Part shown: positions 1 through 7,740 of the stretch, piece by piece
Numbering within the stretch: the first letter of the stretch is position 1
How the letters are laid out: the number at the start of each line of letters is the position of its first letter
Assembly (NCBI RefSeq): GCF_009711185.1
Contig: NZ_WMIF01000017.1
Location: 1-64,000, forward strand
Reading direction: 5' to 3'
DNA: 64,000 nucleotides
DNA from: Paracoccus limosus
Lineage (GTDB): Bacteria > Pseudomonadota > Alphaproteobacteria > Rhodobacterales > Rhodobacteraceae
Translations under genes and position numbers: made by a program
Notes under the pieces: generated by a model
What the model saw: the letters and a program-made list of their open reading frames with translations, nothing else
The model's database searches: none
What the model was told of the DNA's origin: nothing

Positions 1-123
1 TGCTTCAGCAAACTGAAAAACAGCCGCCGGCTGGCAACCCGCTACGACAAAACCGCAGACAGTTTCCTCGGCTTCGTAGACGTCGCCTGCATCAGGCTCT
101 GGCTCCGCCATTTGTCAACATGA
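1..123 (+). CDS. IS5-family transposase, C-terminal fragment (5' part outside window)
   Basis: The first reading frame is open from base 1 and gives about 40 residues (CFSKLKNSRRLATRYDK... IRLWLR) ending in TGA. The K-x-R-R-x-A-T-R-Y-D-K pattern followed by F-x-x-F-V-x-x-A-x-I-R-L-W-L-R is the usual C-terminal tail of IS5-family (IS427-like) DDE transposases. The gene is cut by the window edge, so whether the element is intact cannot be judged. It sits head-to-tail against the 3' end of the oppositely oriented sensor kinase gene. I am fairly sure of the family and unsure of the subgroup. Confidence 0.8.
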   Translation, partial: CFSKLKNSRRLATRYDKTADSFLGFVDVACIRLWLRHLST

Positions 124-128
124 CCTAG
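1..128 (+). mobile_element. Right end of an IS5-type insertion sequence, with candidate target site CTAG
   Basis: The transposase fragment stops at base 123, and the sequence then enters CTAG at 125-128. IS5-group elements typically duplicate a 4-base YTAR target, so CTAG is a plausible target duplication and the element would end at about base 124. The left end and the second copy of the repeat lie outside the window, so the boundary is inferred. Confidence 0.55.
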
Positions 129-1903
129 TGCCGCGACCCCGGCCGCGCGGCCGAGGTCAGCACCACGCCTGCCTGGTTCTGCGCCGGGCGTTGCAGCGGC
201 ATCACCTCGAAACGCAGGCGCAGGCTGTAGCGGCCGGGGCTGCGGTCCTGTTCGGCGGTGCCGTCAAGCTGGGTGGCAAATGCCTCGATCAGCTGGCTGC
301 CAAGGCCGGTGCCCTCGGTCTGTTCATTGGCCCCGATCGAATTCTCGACCTCGAACAGGGCATGTTTCGGGCCGTCGCCGCGCAGCGTCACCTTGACCCA
401 TGACGGGCCGCTTTCGGGTTTGATGCCGGAATATTTCAGCGCATTGGTAAAGGCCTCGGTCGCCAGCAGCGACAGCGGCACCGCCTGATCGGGCATCAGG
501 ACCAGAGGCTCCAGCTCGGTCTCGATCCGCAGCCCGGTGCCGGGCCCGACCGAGGCATTGGTCATCTGGTTGATGATGTCCTGCACCAGCCGGTCAACCT
601 GCACCGAATCCAGATGCTCGGCCTGATAGAGATTGCGATAGATCGTCGCCAGCGAGGCAACGCGGTCCTGCACAGAACGCAGCACCCGCCGGGCGTCGTC
701 ATGCTGGATCATGCGGATCTGCATGTTGATGATCGAGGCGATCAGTTGCAGGTTGTTCTTGACCCGGTGGTGGACCTCTTTCAGCAGCACGGTCTTTTCG
801 GTGACCGCCGCCTCCATCGTCTCTTCGTCGCGGATCAGGATGCGGGCCATGTTGTGAAAGGTCTGGCTCATATCCTCGATCTCGGCGGGGGCATCGGCCA
901 GCACCGGCGGCGGCGCCGAGCGGTCGCCGATGGCAAAGCGCCGCATCTGGCCGCGCAATTCGCGGATATGGCGCAGCACCAGCCGATAGACGGCGAAATA
1001 GGCCACGCCCAGCGAGGCCGCCCACAGGATCAGCGGCAAAAGCAGCGCCATGCGCCGCGTCAGATCGATCCCGCCAATGCCCGATTCCGAGCGGTTCCAC
1101 GAGCCCATGGCATAGACCAGCCCCGGCACCACCGGCACCACGCTGAACACCCGCCGCTCGCCGGTGTTGGAATAGGCGCTGAAGATCGTTTCGCTGCGCG
1201 ACAGAAGCGAGGTCAGCGTCTTGCCCTGCGGCAGCAGGTCGCCCAGCTCGCGGCTGCCGTCTTCGTCGCGCGACAGCACCTGACCGTGGTTGTTGAAGGT
1301 CAGGATGCGGGCATCATCTGTGCCCATGCCGGCGATATGCGAGGACCGCAGCATGTCGTTCGACATCGACAGCGCCACATAGCCCAGCAGATCGACGCCA
1401 CTGTAAAGCGGCTGGATGACGACGACCGAATTGCCGTCGCCCATCGCGGATTCATCGGTGGTGGTGACCAGCGTGCCGGGGCTTTCGACGAATTGCCGGT
1501 GGGCAGCAAGGCTGCTGACATCATGCGTCCCCGGCAGCGAGGAACATTCCACCTTGCCATCCAGCCGGGTGAAGCCGGCATAGGTGAAATTCACCGTCCG
1601 CTGCACAAGACCGTGCATGATGTCCGAGCAGGCTGCGGGCCGGTTCATGGTTTCCAGCACCGCCGGCCCCAGCGCATCGGCGGTGCCGAGCGCGCTTTGC
1701 AGCAGCGCCCGTTCCCCGGCCGCTGCCGTCGCCGTGCGTCCCAAAAGCCCGATCTCGGACGAGCGTTCGTATTCCTGCGACAAATGCAGCGTCTGGATGA
1801 CCGAAATCAGCCCGATCGGCAGGATGGCGACCGACAGCAGCCCGCCCAGGCGGAAACCCAGCCGCTTGGTGAACTCCAGCCGGTCCGACATTCGGCGCAG
1901 CAC
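125..1903 (-). CDS. Membrane sensor histidine kinase (HisKA_2/HWE class) of the general stress response
   Basis: A 592-residue kinase with an N-terminal membrane helix (about residues 15-37), a periplasmic sensor region of about 250 residues, a second helix near 290-315, a HAMP-like linker, a HisKA_2 dimerisation domain with the motif EVHHRVKNNLQL carrying the phospho-His, and a C-terminal HATPase domain (N-box EAFTNALKYS, GTGLGSQL). HisKA_2/HWE kinases next to EcfG, NepR and PhyR usually control PhyR phosphorylation, so this is the likely input of the locus. The start may be GTG at 1903, preceded by TAAGG, or ATG at 1891. The gene follows the sigma factor gene by 9 bases and is probably cotranscribed. 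Its stop codon lies inside CTAG, the presumed insertion target of the neighbouring IS, so the last few residues may not be ancestral. Confidence 0.85.
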   Translation of the reverse strand: MLRRMSDRLEFTKRLGFRLGGLLSVAILPIGLISVIQTLHLSQEYERSSEIGLLGRTATAAAGERALLQSALGTADALGPAVLETMNRPAACSDIMHGLVQRTVNFTYAGFTRLDGKVECSSLPGTHDVSSLAAHRQFVESPGTLVTTTDESAMGDGNSVVVIQPLYSGVDLLGYVALSMSNDMLRSSHIAGMGTDDARILTFNNHGQVLSRDEDGSRELGDLLPQGKTLTSLLSRSETIFSAYSNTGERRVFSVVPVVPGLVYAMGSWNRSESGIGGIDLTRRMALLLPLILWAASLGVAYFAVYRLVLRHIRELRGQMRRFAIGDRSAPPPVLADAPAEIEDMSQTFHNMARILIRDEETMEAAVTEKTVLLKEVHHRVKNNLQLIASIINMQIRMIQHDDARRVLRSVQDRVASLATIYRNLYQAEHLDSVQVDRLVQDIINQMTNASVGPGTGLRIETELEPLVLMPDQAVPLSLLATEAFTNALKYSGIKPESGPSWVKVTLRGDGPKHALFEVENSIGANEQTEGTGLGSQLIEAFATQLDGTAEQDRSPGRYSLRLRFEVMPLQRPAQNQAGVVLTSAARPGSRH

Positions 1904-1912
1904 CGCCGCACC

Positions 1913-2503
1913 TTACCGCTGAACTGGAAGGTTCTGCGCCATCACGGCAAGGGTCGCACGGTCGGTCATTTCCAGCTCTTCGCCAGCTTCCAGTTTGAGC
2001 AGCTCGGCCAGACGGCGCCGGCCACGGTTCGCCCGGGATTTGACGGTGCCCACGGCGACGCCCGTCATTCCGGCGGCCTCTTCATAGGAAAAGCCCGAGG
2101 CGCCGACAAGGATCAGCGCCTCGCGCTGTTCGTCGGGAAGTTGTTCGAAGGCGACACGGAAATCGTTCAGCGCCAGTCGGCCGTCATGCTCGGGGCGGGT
2201 GGCCTGCCGGGCGGCATGGATGCCGTCGGTGTCGCTGACCTCGCGCCGCGTCTTGCGCCGGGCCGAGTAGAAGGTGTTGCGCAGAATGGTGAAAAGCCAT
2301 GCCCGCAGATTGGTGCCGGGCTGGAATTTCTCAATATTGGTCCATGCCTTGACGATGGTGTCCTGCACCAGATCGTCGGCCGAGGCCCCCTCGCGGGTCA
2401 GCGACAGGGCAAAGGCGCGCAGGGCCTGCAGATGGTCCACAAGCTCGGTGCGAGGATCGGCGTGCTTGCCAGAGGCACGCGCCGCATTGACGTCCCTTGT
2501 CAT
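1913..2503 (-). CDS. ecfG: RNA polymerase sigma factor EcfG, general stress response
   Basis: A 196-residue ECF sigma factor. Region 2 is seen around LRAFALSLTREGASADDLVQDT and LRAWLFTILRNTFYS, and region 4 around LPDEQREALILVGASGFSYEEAA and GTVKSRANRGRRRL. This is the EcfG (ECF15) pattern. EcfG directs transcription of stress genes when NepR is titrated away by phosphorylated PhyR. The gene lies 6 bases downstream of nepR in the same direction and 9 bases upstream of the kinase gene, forming a nepR-ecfG-kinase operon divergent from phyR. The start ATG at 2503 gives the usual length. Confidence 0.92.
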   Translation of the reverse strand: MTRDVNAARASGKHADPRTELVDHLQALRAFALSLTREGASADDLVQDTIVKAWTNIEKFQPGTNLRAWLFTILRNTFYSARRKTRREVSDTDGIHAARQATRPEHDGRLALNDFRVAFEQLPDEQREALILVGASGFSYEEAAGMTGVAVGTVKSRANRGRRRLAELLKLEAGEELEMTDRATLAVMAQNLPVQR

Positions 2504-2509
2504 GCGGTC

Positions 2510-2656
2510 TTACTCCTGATCGCGCAATTTGTTCAGCAATTCCAGGAATTTGTCTGGAATTTCCTGCGTCGCGTCATGTTCATAGACGCGCTTGAGATTC
2601 TCGTCGATCTGCTTTTCGATGGCGACCCGCTTGCGTTCCTCACGCCTGATATTCAT
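2510..2656 (-). CDS. nepR: Anti-sigma factor NepR (48 residues)
   Basis: A short gene of 48 codons encodes MNIRREERKR...LNKLRDQE. The core reads QIDENLKRVYEHDATQ followed by EIPDKFLELLNKL, which matches the NepR family signature of a helix with L-x-x-V-Y followed by I-P-D-x-F-x-x-L-L-x-x-L. NepR binds EcfG in unstressed cells and is taken over by the sigma-like domain of phosphorylated PhyR. Its position directly upstream of ecfG and opposite phyR is the standard alphaproteobacterial arrangement. It is short enough to be dropped by gene callers. The start ATG at 2656 is the only sensible one. Confidence 0.92.
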   Translation of the reverse strand: MNIRREERKRVAIEKQIDENLKRVYEHDATQEIPDKFLELLNKLRDQE

Positions 2657-2695
2657 TTTTTAGTTATTCCCGAGATTCTTGTGCGCACCCTTGGC

Positions 2696-2721
2696 AACCG
2701 TTACCTATCCCGAGAAGTTCC
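2696..2721 (-). promoter_or_regulatory. EcfG-type promoter of nepR-ecfG-kinase
   Basis: On the minus strand GGAAC (complement of 2717-2721) is followed after 17 bases by GGTT (complement of 2696-2699). This matches the known EcfG consensus GGAAC-N16/17-CGTT apart from the first base of the -10. It lies about 40 bases upstream of nepR, so the operon is probably autoregulated. A weaker, oppositely oriented match (GCAAC at 2694-2698, AGTT at 2716-2719) overlaps it and could serve phyR. Confidence 0.65.
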
Positions 2722-2751
2722 CTTTGGAACGCTGAATTTTTGAGGACTCCC

Positions 2752-3555
2752 ATGACAGCAGATCTCGCCCAGTCCATCAGTCGAGAGCTGCCCTATCTGC
2801 GCCGCTATGCCCGTGCGCTGACCGGCAGCCAGACCGCGGGCGACAATTATGCCGCCGCCACGCTGGAGGCGATCCTGAGCGACCGCAGCCTGATGGACGG
2901 CGAGGACAGCCGCATCGCGCTGTTCCGCACCTTTCACGCGATCTGGCAAAGCTCGGGGCAGCCGGTCGAAAGCGAGGAAGGCCAGGGCGGGCGCGAGGCC
3001 CGCGCGCAGGCGCACCTGAAGGGGCTGACCCCGAATTCGCGCGAGGCGCTGCTGCTGCGCACCATCGAGGAATTGCGCCACGACCAGATCGCCAAGGTGA
3101 TGCAGGTCGAGCAGGCCGAGGCCGAAGAGCTGGTGCAGATCGCGTTGAACGAGATGAGCCAGGCGCTGGCCGGCAAGGTCATGATCATCGAGGACGAGAC
3201 GATCATCGCCATGGACCTGAAGGGCATCGTGCAGGCCATGGGCCATGCCGTGACCGGCGTCGCGCGCACGCATAAGGCCGCGATCGAGTTGGCCCATGCC
3301 AAGCGTCCCGACCTGATCCTTGCCGATATCCAGCTGGCAGACGGATCTTCGGGCATCGACGCGGTGAACGAGCTGCTGGCCGAGATGGGCGATATTCCGG
3401 TGATCTTTATCACCGCCTTCCCCGAGCGGCTGCTGACCGGGGACCGGCCGGAGCCGGCCTTCCTGATCTCGAAACCCTATACCGAGGAGCAGGTGCGTTC
3501 GGCGGTGTCGCAGGCGATGTTCTTTGCCTCGACCGAGGGGCTGAGCGTCGCCTGA
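2752..3555 (+). CDS. phyR: Response regulator PhyR (anti-anti-sigma factor)
   Basis: A 267-residue two-domain protein. The N-terminal part (about residues 1-140) resembles the sigma2/sigma4 regions of EcfG, and the C-terminal receiver domain starts at KVMIIEDET. The phosphoacceptor is probably Asp192 in LILADIQL, and the conserved receiver residues T (FITAF) and K (LISKPY) are present. On phosphorylation the sigma-like domain binds NepR and frees EcfG. The start ATG at 2752 is preceded by GAGGA; an upstream TTG at 2740 has no ribosome site. The gene is divergent from nepR and shares a 95-base promoter region with it. Confidence 0.93.
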   Translation: MTADLAQSISRELPYLRRYARALTGSQTAGDNYAAATLEAILSDRSLMDGEDSRIALFRTFHAIWQSSGQPVESEEGQGGREARAQAHLKGLTPNSREALLLRTIEELRHDQIAKVMQVEQAEAEELVQIALNEMSQALAGKVMIIEDETIIAMDLKGIVQAMGHAVTGVARTHKAAIELAHAKRPDLILADIQLADGSSGIDAVNELLAEMGDIPVIFITAFPERLLTGDRPEPAFLISKPYTEEQVRSAVSQAMFFASTEGLSVA

Positions 3556-3604
3556 CGGGTGACGCCCGGCGGCACGGTCGCATGGGTATTTGGAAAATGG
3601 TGAA

Positions 3605-3629
3605 AGGGGTGGCGGGGCCGCCCCTTTTT
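3605..3629. terminator. Intrinsic terminator between phyR and the leftward oxidoreductase gene
   Basis: AGGGGTGGC (3605-3613) pairs with GCCGCCCCT (3617-3625), with one G-T pair and a short loop, and is followed by TTTTT on the plus strand. It ends phyR transcription. The T-run touches the stop codon of the convergent gene. Confidence 0.7.
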
Positions 3630-4594
3630 CATGTCGCGGCGCAGAGGGCGCTGCGGGCTTGCGCGTATTCGCCGGCCAGCCGGTCGATCAGCGTGGCTGC
3701 GGGGGTGACGGCATGGACGGCACCGATGCCCTGGCCCGCGCCCCAGATCCGGCTCCAGGGGCGGGGGCCCTTGGCGCCGAAATCCATGTCGGAGGCGGTG
3801 GCGCCGGTCAGAGCCGCCGGGTCGAGTCCTTCGGCTCGGATCGAGCCGGCGAGATAATTGCCGGGCACGCCGGTGAAGAGGGCCGAGTTCACGATATCCT
3901 CGGCGCCACTGTCGACGATCATCTGTTTGTAGTCGGGGGCGGCGTTGGCCTCGGGCGTGGCGATGAAGGGGCTGCCGATATAGGCGAGATCGGCGCCCAT
4001 CGCCTGTGCGGCGAGGATGGCGCGGCCGGTGGCGATGGCGCCCGAGAGCAGCAGCGGGCCGTCAAACCATTGCCGGATTTCCTGCACCAGCGCGAAGGGC
4101 GATTGCGCCCCGGCATGGCCGCCCGCGCCGGCCGCGACCGCGATCAGCCCGTCGGCGCCCTTGTCTATCGCCTTGCGGGCGAAGGTGTTGGTGATCACGT
4201 CATGCAGCACCAGACCGCCGCAATCATGGGCGGCGGCGTTCACCTCGGGGCGGGCGCCGAGGCTGGTGATCCAGATCGGCACCTTGTGGCGGTGGCAGAT
4301 CTCGAGGTCGCGGTCGAGGCGGGCATTACTGCGGTGCACGATCTGGTTGACAGCGAAGGGGGCAGCCGGCCGGTCGGGATGCGCCTGATTGTGGCGGTCG
4401 AGTTCCTCGGCGATGCGGGTCAGCCAGATGTCGAGGAGCGGCGGCTCGCCGTCCTTTTCGCGGGCGTTGAGGGCCGGGAAGCTGCCGACGATCCCGGCCT
4501 TGCATTGCGCGATGACCAGCTCGGGACCCGAGACGATGAACATCGGCGAGGCCACGACAGGCAGGCGCAATGCGGACAGGATGGGGGGCAGCAT
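3629..4594 (-). CDS. NAD(P)H-dependent flavin oxidoreductase / nitronate monooxygenase family
   Basis: A 321-residue TIM-barrel FMN protein of the 2-nitropropane dioxygenase (nitronate monooxygenase) family. Visible hallmarks are the N-terminal PVVASPMFIVS, the flavin-phosphate loop region GAGGHAG followed by LLLSGAIATGRAI, and AQAMGADLAYIGSPFIAT. Members oxidise propionate 3-nitronate or other nitronates, or act as NAD(P)H:quinone reductases; the substrate cannot be read from sequence. The start at 4594 has GGAGG six bases upstream; an in-frame extension to 4723 lacks support and would overlap the neighbour. It is the last gene of the leftward run that starts with the formate dehydrogenase, 73 bases after the aldo/keto reductase. 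Confidence 0.8.
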   Translation of the reverse strand: MLPPILSALRLPVVASPMFIVSGPELVIAQCKAGIVGSFPALNAREKDGEPPLLDIWLTRIAEELDRHNQAHPDRPAAPFAVNQIVHRSNARLDRDLEICHRHKVPIWITSLGARPEVNAAAHDCGGLVLHDVITNTFARKAIDKGADGLIAVAAGAGGHAGAQSPFALVQEIRQWFDGPLLLSGAIATGRAILAAQAMGADLAYIGSPFIATPEANAAPDYKQMIVDSGAEDIVNSALFTGVPGNYLAGSIRAEGLDPAALTGATASDMDFGAKGPRPWSRIWGAGQGIGAVHAVTPAATLIDRLAGEYAQARSALCAAT

Positions 4595-4667
4595 GACGAT
4601 CCTCCTTTGGCAGCCTTGGCGGGCAGGTTGCCTGCACCGCACGCCAAGGCCAAGGATTCCGTCGCGT

Positions 4668-5723
4668 TCAGTAAGGCAGCGGGTGGCTGCGATGGATGCG
4701 GTTGATCCGGCGCAGGGTTTCATCGTCGAGCACGAGATCGAGGCCGTTCAGCAGATGCGCCAGCTGCGTGCTGTCGGTGGCGCCGATGATCGGGATCACG
4801 GCAAAGGGCCGTTGCCGGGTAAAGGCCACGGCCATCTGGATCAGGTCCAAATGCATCTCCTGGGCCAGCGCCTGATAGGCGGCGATGGCGGGATAGACGC
4901 GCGGGTTGCGGCGCCCGCCCAGATCGCCCGGACCGCCATGCTGCAGATCGACGGCGGCGCGGCTGAGCGGCGGCTGTTGTCCTTCGCGGTATTTGCCGGT
5001 CAGAAGGCCGGCGGCCAGCGTCGAATAGGCCAGCAGCGTGACGCCTTCGTTCACCGCCACCTCGGCAAGATCGGTGTCATAGAGCCGGCAGAGCAGCGAA
5101 TATTCGTTCTGGATGCTGGCGACGCGCGGCGCGCCCAGACGCGTGGCGGTATCGATCCAGCGCGTGGTGCCCCATGCGGATTCGTTCGACAGGCCAAAGG
5201 CGCGGATCTTGCCCTGCTGCTGCGCCTCGGCCAAGGCGCCCAGCACATCGGCCATATGCGCAAGCGTGCGGGCGCGGTCCTGTTTCGAGGGGTCGAAATT
5301 CCAATTCTGACGGAAGGCGTAAGAGCCGCGCACCGGCCAGTGCAGCTGGTAGAGGTCGATGACATCGGTGCCCAGACGTTTGAGCGAGGCGTCGATGGTC
5401 TGGCGCAGGATCTTGCCGTCGTAACCCTCGGCCCGGACCTTGTCGCTGGGGCCGGTGGCTTTGGTGGCGATCTGCAGCCGGTCGCGGCCGCCACGTTCGG
5501 CCAGCCAGCGGCCGATGAATTCCTCGCTGCGGCCGACGGTTTCGCGCTGGACCGGGTTCACCGGATACATTTCCGCCGTATCGAGGAAGCTGATGCCGGC
5601 CTCGCGCGCCATGTCGAGCTGGCGTTCGGCATCGCGGTATTCGGTCTGGTTGCCAAAGGTCATCGTGCCCAGCGACACCGCGCTGACGGTGACGTCGCTG
5701 GTGCCGAGCTTGATCTGCTGCAT
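4668..5723 (-). CDS. Aldo/keto reductase, Tas-like, NADP(H)-dependent
   Basis: A 351-residue aldo/keto reductase. The catalytic set is visible: Asp in FLDTAEMYP, Tyr in EMYP, Lys in QIATKATGP and His in YQLHWP. The protein resembles E. coli Tas, including MTFGNQTEY at the N terminus and FAVIPIIGATDSTQL near the C terminus. It probably reduces an aldehyde or ketone in the cytoplasm; the substrate is unknown. The start at 5723 is only 19 bases after the 3' end of tRNA-Sec, so it is likely transcribed with the selenocysteine genes. No functional link to selenium is evident. Confidence 0.85.
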   Translation of the reverse strand: MQQIKLGTSDVTVSAVSLGTMTFGNQTEYRDAERQLDMAREAGISFLDTAEMYPVNPVQRETVGRSEEFIGRWLAERGGRDRLQIATKATGPSDKVRAEGYDGKILRQTIDASLKRLGTDVIDLYQLHWPVRGSYAFRQNWNFDPSKQDRARTLAHMADVLGALAEAQQQGKIRAFGLSNESAWGTTRWIDTATRLGAPRVASIQNEYSLLCRLYDTDLAEVAVNEGVTLLAYSTLAAGLLTGKYREGQQPPLSRAAVDLQHGGPGDLGGRRNPRVYPAIAAYQALAQEMHLDLIQMAVAFTRQRPFAVIPIIGATDSTQLAHLLNGLDLVLDDETLRRINRIHRSHPLPY

Positions 5724-5741
5724 TGCTATTCCCTTGATGTC

Positions 5742-5837
5742 TGGCGGAGGAGAGTGGGAGTCGAACCCACCCGGGACAGGCTCGCTGCCCCAACCGGATT
5801 TGAAGTCCGGCCGCCCCACCGGGGACGCTTCTCTTCC
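5742..5837 (-). tRNA. selC: tRNA-Sec (anticodon UCA)
   Basis: The minus strand reads GGAAGAGA...CTTCAAATCC...GGTTCGACTCCCAC...CGCCA, 96 bases including an encoded CCA. The anticodon loop CTTCAAA contains UCA. The acceptor stem is 8 base pairs, the D stem is long (TCCCC paired with GGGG around GGT), and there is a long variable arm, all diagnostic of bacterial selenocysteine tRNA. The acceptor stem has one apparent A-C mismatch at its fourth pair. The 5' end lies 7 bases after the selB stop codon, so it is probably processed from the selAB transcript. It is charged with serine and converted by SelA to read the UGA of fdoG. Confidence 0.96.
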
Positions 5838-5844
5838 AATTCGC

Positions 5845-7740
5845 TTACCCGTCCGGCGTGAACAGGTCGATCCGGTGCGGATTGATGCGCCGAAGATCGC
5901 CCCGGCGCAAGGTCAGACCGAGCCGGTCGAAGAAATCAAGGATCTGGATCGCGACCTTGCGGCCATTGTTCACCCGGTCGCGAAAGGCGGGGGCGGTGAA
6001 CCAGCCGTCCTCGGCCGCTGCGGAAAGATCGCGGAGGATGCCGACCATCTCGACCGTGGTGGCACGGGCAAAGAAATGGTCATGCGCGATACGGTCGACG
6101 CGGCCCTGACGCGCGGCCATCAAGAGGATGCGGCGCAGATCGCCTTCGTCATGGCCGAGTTCGGTCGCAAAGTCGCGCACGCGCGGCGGCCGGAAGCGGT
6201 CTGCGCCGGTCAGGCGCGGCGCGATCAGGGCATAGGCCGCCTCATCGGCCGGCGAGAGCCGGGGCAGGTGGCCGGGCAGGCGCAGGCAGGCGCCGTCCAG
6301 CGCGATACTGCCGGCGTTGGCCTCGTGGCGGATGAAGCCGGTGAAATCGGCTTTCGGCAGGCGCAGGGTCAGCGCCAGCCGCAGGCGTTCTCGGCCCATG
6401 CCTTGCAGGTCGGGGTTTTCGGCGTGAAAGGCTGCGAGCTGATCCTGCATCTGCGCGCGCAGGCTGGCGAGGGTGTCGGGGCTGGCGGCAAGCCGGGTGC
6501 CGGGGATCAGCGGCGTGTCGAACGCCTCGGGCGGCAGGGCGTGATCGCGGGCGAAGGCGTCCAGCGCCACCGGCGCCAGTGTGGCCAAAGCCTGCAGCGC
6601 CAAGGCCGGATCGGGCAGGGCCATGGCGTCCAGCGCCGCCAGCCGTTCGGGGCGCGCACGGCGGCGGGCGGGCGGGCGCAGGTCGATCAGGCGGCCACCG
6701 CCGATGCTGCGCCGGGCCGAGACATCGCGCAGGATGAAGCGTTCGCCCACCGAAGCCGCCAGCGGCCGGTCCAGCACGATCTGGGCAAGGCCGGTCTCGC
6801 CCGGCGCGATCGGGCCTTGCAGCGGCACCACGCGGGCGCCGGCCTCGGCCGCGCCCAGATGCAGGCGGGCGGGGAACCATGTGGTCAGCGGCTTTGGCTC
6901 GCTGTCGAGGACGCGCAGGCTGACGTCGATGCGCTCGGTGGGCGCGTGCAGGGCAGGGTCGAGGGCGACATCGCCGCGATGAATGGCCTCGCGGGTGATC
7001 TGGTCGCCGGCAAGGTTCAGGGCGCAGCGCTGGCCGGCGAGGCCGGTTTCGGCCTTGCGGTTCTGGGCGTGGATGCCGCGCACCCGCGCCGGGAGGCCCG
7101 AGGGCGAGATCTGGATCTGGTCGCCGACCGCGACCCGGCCGGAAAGCACGGTGCCGGTCACCACGGTGCCGGCGCCCGACAGGCTGAAGCTGCGGTCCAG
7201 CGCCATGCGGAAGCGGGCGTCGGCGGCGCGTTGACTGGTATGGCACTCGGCCCGGACCAGTTCGGCGCGCAGATTTTCGACGCCGGCGCCGGTCAGGGAT
7301 GACACGGGTAGTATGGTAGATTCGCAAAGCGATGTATTTGCAAGAAGATTTTCGACTTCGGCTTGCAGCGTCGCGATGCGGGGGGCTGTGGCAAGATCGG
7401 CCTTGGTTAGCGCCACGATGCCGCGCGAGATGCCGAGAAGATCGAGGATGGCGAGATGTTCGCGCGTCTGCGGCATGATGCCATCGTCGCAGGCGACCAC
7501 CAGCAGCGCCAGATCGATGCCGCCGGCACCAGCCAGCATGGTGTGGACGAATTTCTCGTGTCCCGGCACATCGACGAAACCGGTGATGCTGCCCGCCCCC
7601 AGATCGGCATAGGCAAAGCCCAGATCGATGGTGATGCCACGGGCCTTTTCCTCGGCCAGCCGGTCGGCATCGACGCCGGTCAGCGCCTTGACCAGCGCCG
7701 TCTTGCCATGGTCGATATGGCCGGCCGTTCCGACGATCAT
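5845..7740 (-). CDS. selB: Selenocysteine-specific elongation factor SelB
   Basis: A 631-residue GTPase with G1 [11 protein letters not shown] at the N terminus, G2 near [12 protein letters not shown]3 DVPGHEKF and G4-like TKAD, then elongation-factor domains II and III ([13 protein letters not shown]) and a C-terminal region of winged-helix repeats that binds the SECIS hairpin. SelB delivers Sec-tRNA to the ribosome at UGA codons followed by SECIS. It overlaps selA by 4 bases (ATGA) and is followed at once by tRNA-Sec. Length agrees with E. coli SelB (614). Confidence 0.96.
   Translation of the reverse strand: MIVGTAGHIDHGKTALVKALTGVDADRLAEEKARGITIDLGFAYADLGAGSITGFVDVPGHEKFVHTMLAGAGGIDLALLVVACDDGIMPQTREHLAILDLLGISRGIVALTKADLATAPRIATLQAEVENLLANTSLCESTILPVSSLTGAGVENLRAELVRAECHTSQRAADARFRMALDRSFSLSGAGTVVTGTVLSGRVAVGDQIQISPSGLPARVRGIHAQNRKAETGLAGQRCALNLAGDQITREAIHRGDVALDPALHAPTERIDVSLRVLDSEPKPLTTWFPARLHLGAAEAGARVVPLQGPIAPGETGLAQIVLDRPLAASVGERFILRDVSARRSIGGGRLIDLRPPARRRARPERLAALDAMALPDPALALQALATLAPVALDAFARDHALPPEAFDTPLIPGTRLAASPDTLASLRAQMQDQLAAFHAENPDLQGMGRERLRLALTLRLPKADFTGFIRHEANAGSIALDGACLRLPGHLPRLSPADEAAYALIAPRLTGADRFRPPRVRDFATELGHDEGDLRRILLMAARQGRVDRIAHDHFFARATTVEMVGILRDLSAAAEDGWFTAPAFRDRVNNGRKVAIQILDFFDRLGLTLRRGDLRRINPHRIDLFTPDG

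Noticed and set aside
2726..2730. GGAAC as a -35 box for phyR.
   Set aside because: It lies only 22 bases before the phyR start, so the transcript would begin inside the gene.
614..2743. A 709-codon open frame on the plus strand opposite the kinase, sigma factor and nepR genes.
   Set aside because: It mirrors recognised genes in high-GC DNA, its product is Arg/His/Gln-rich with no domain, and it has no ribosome site.
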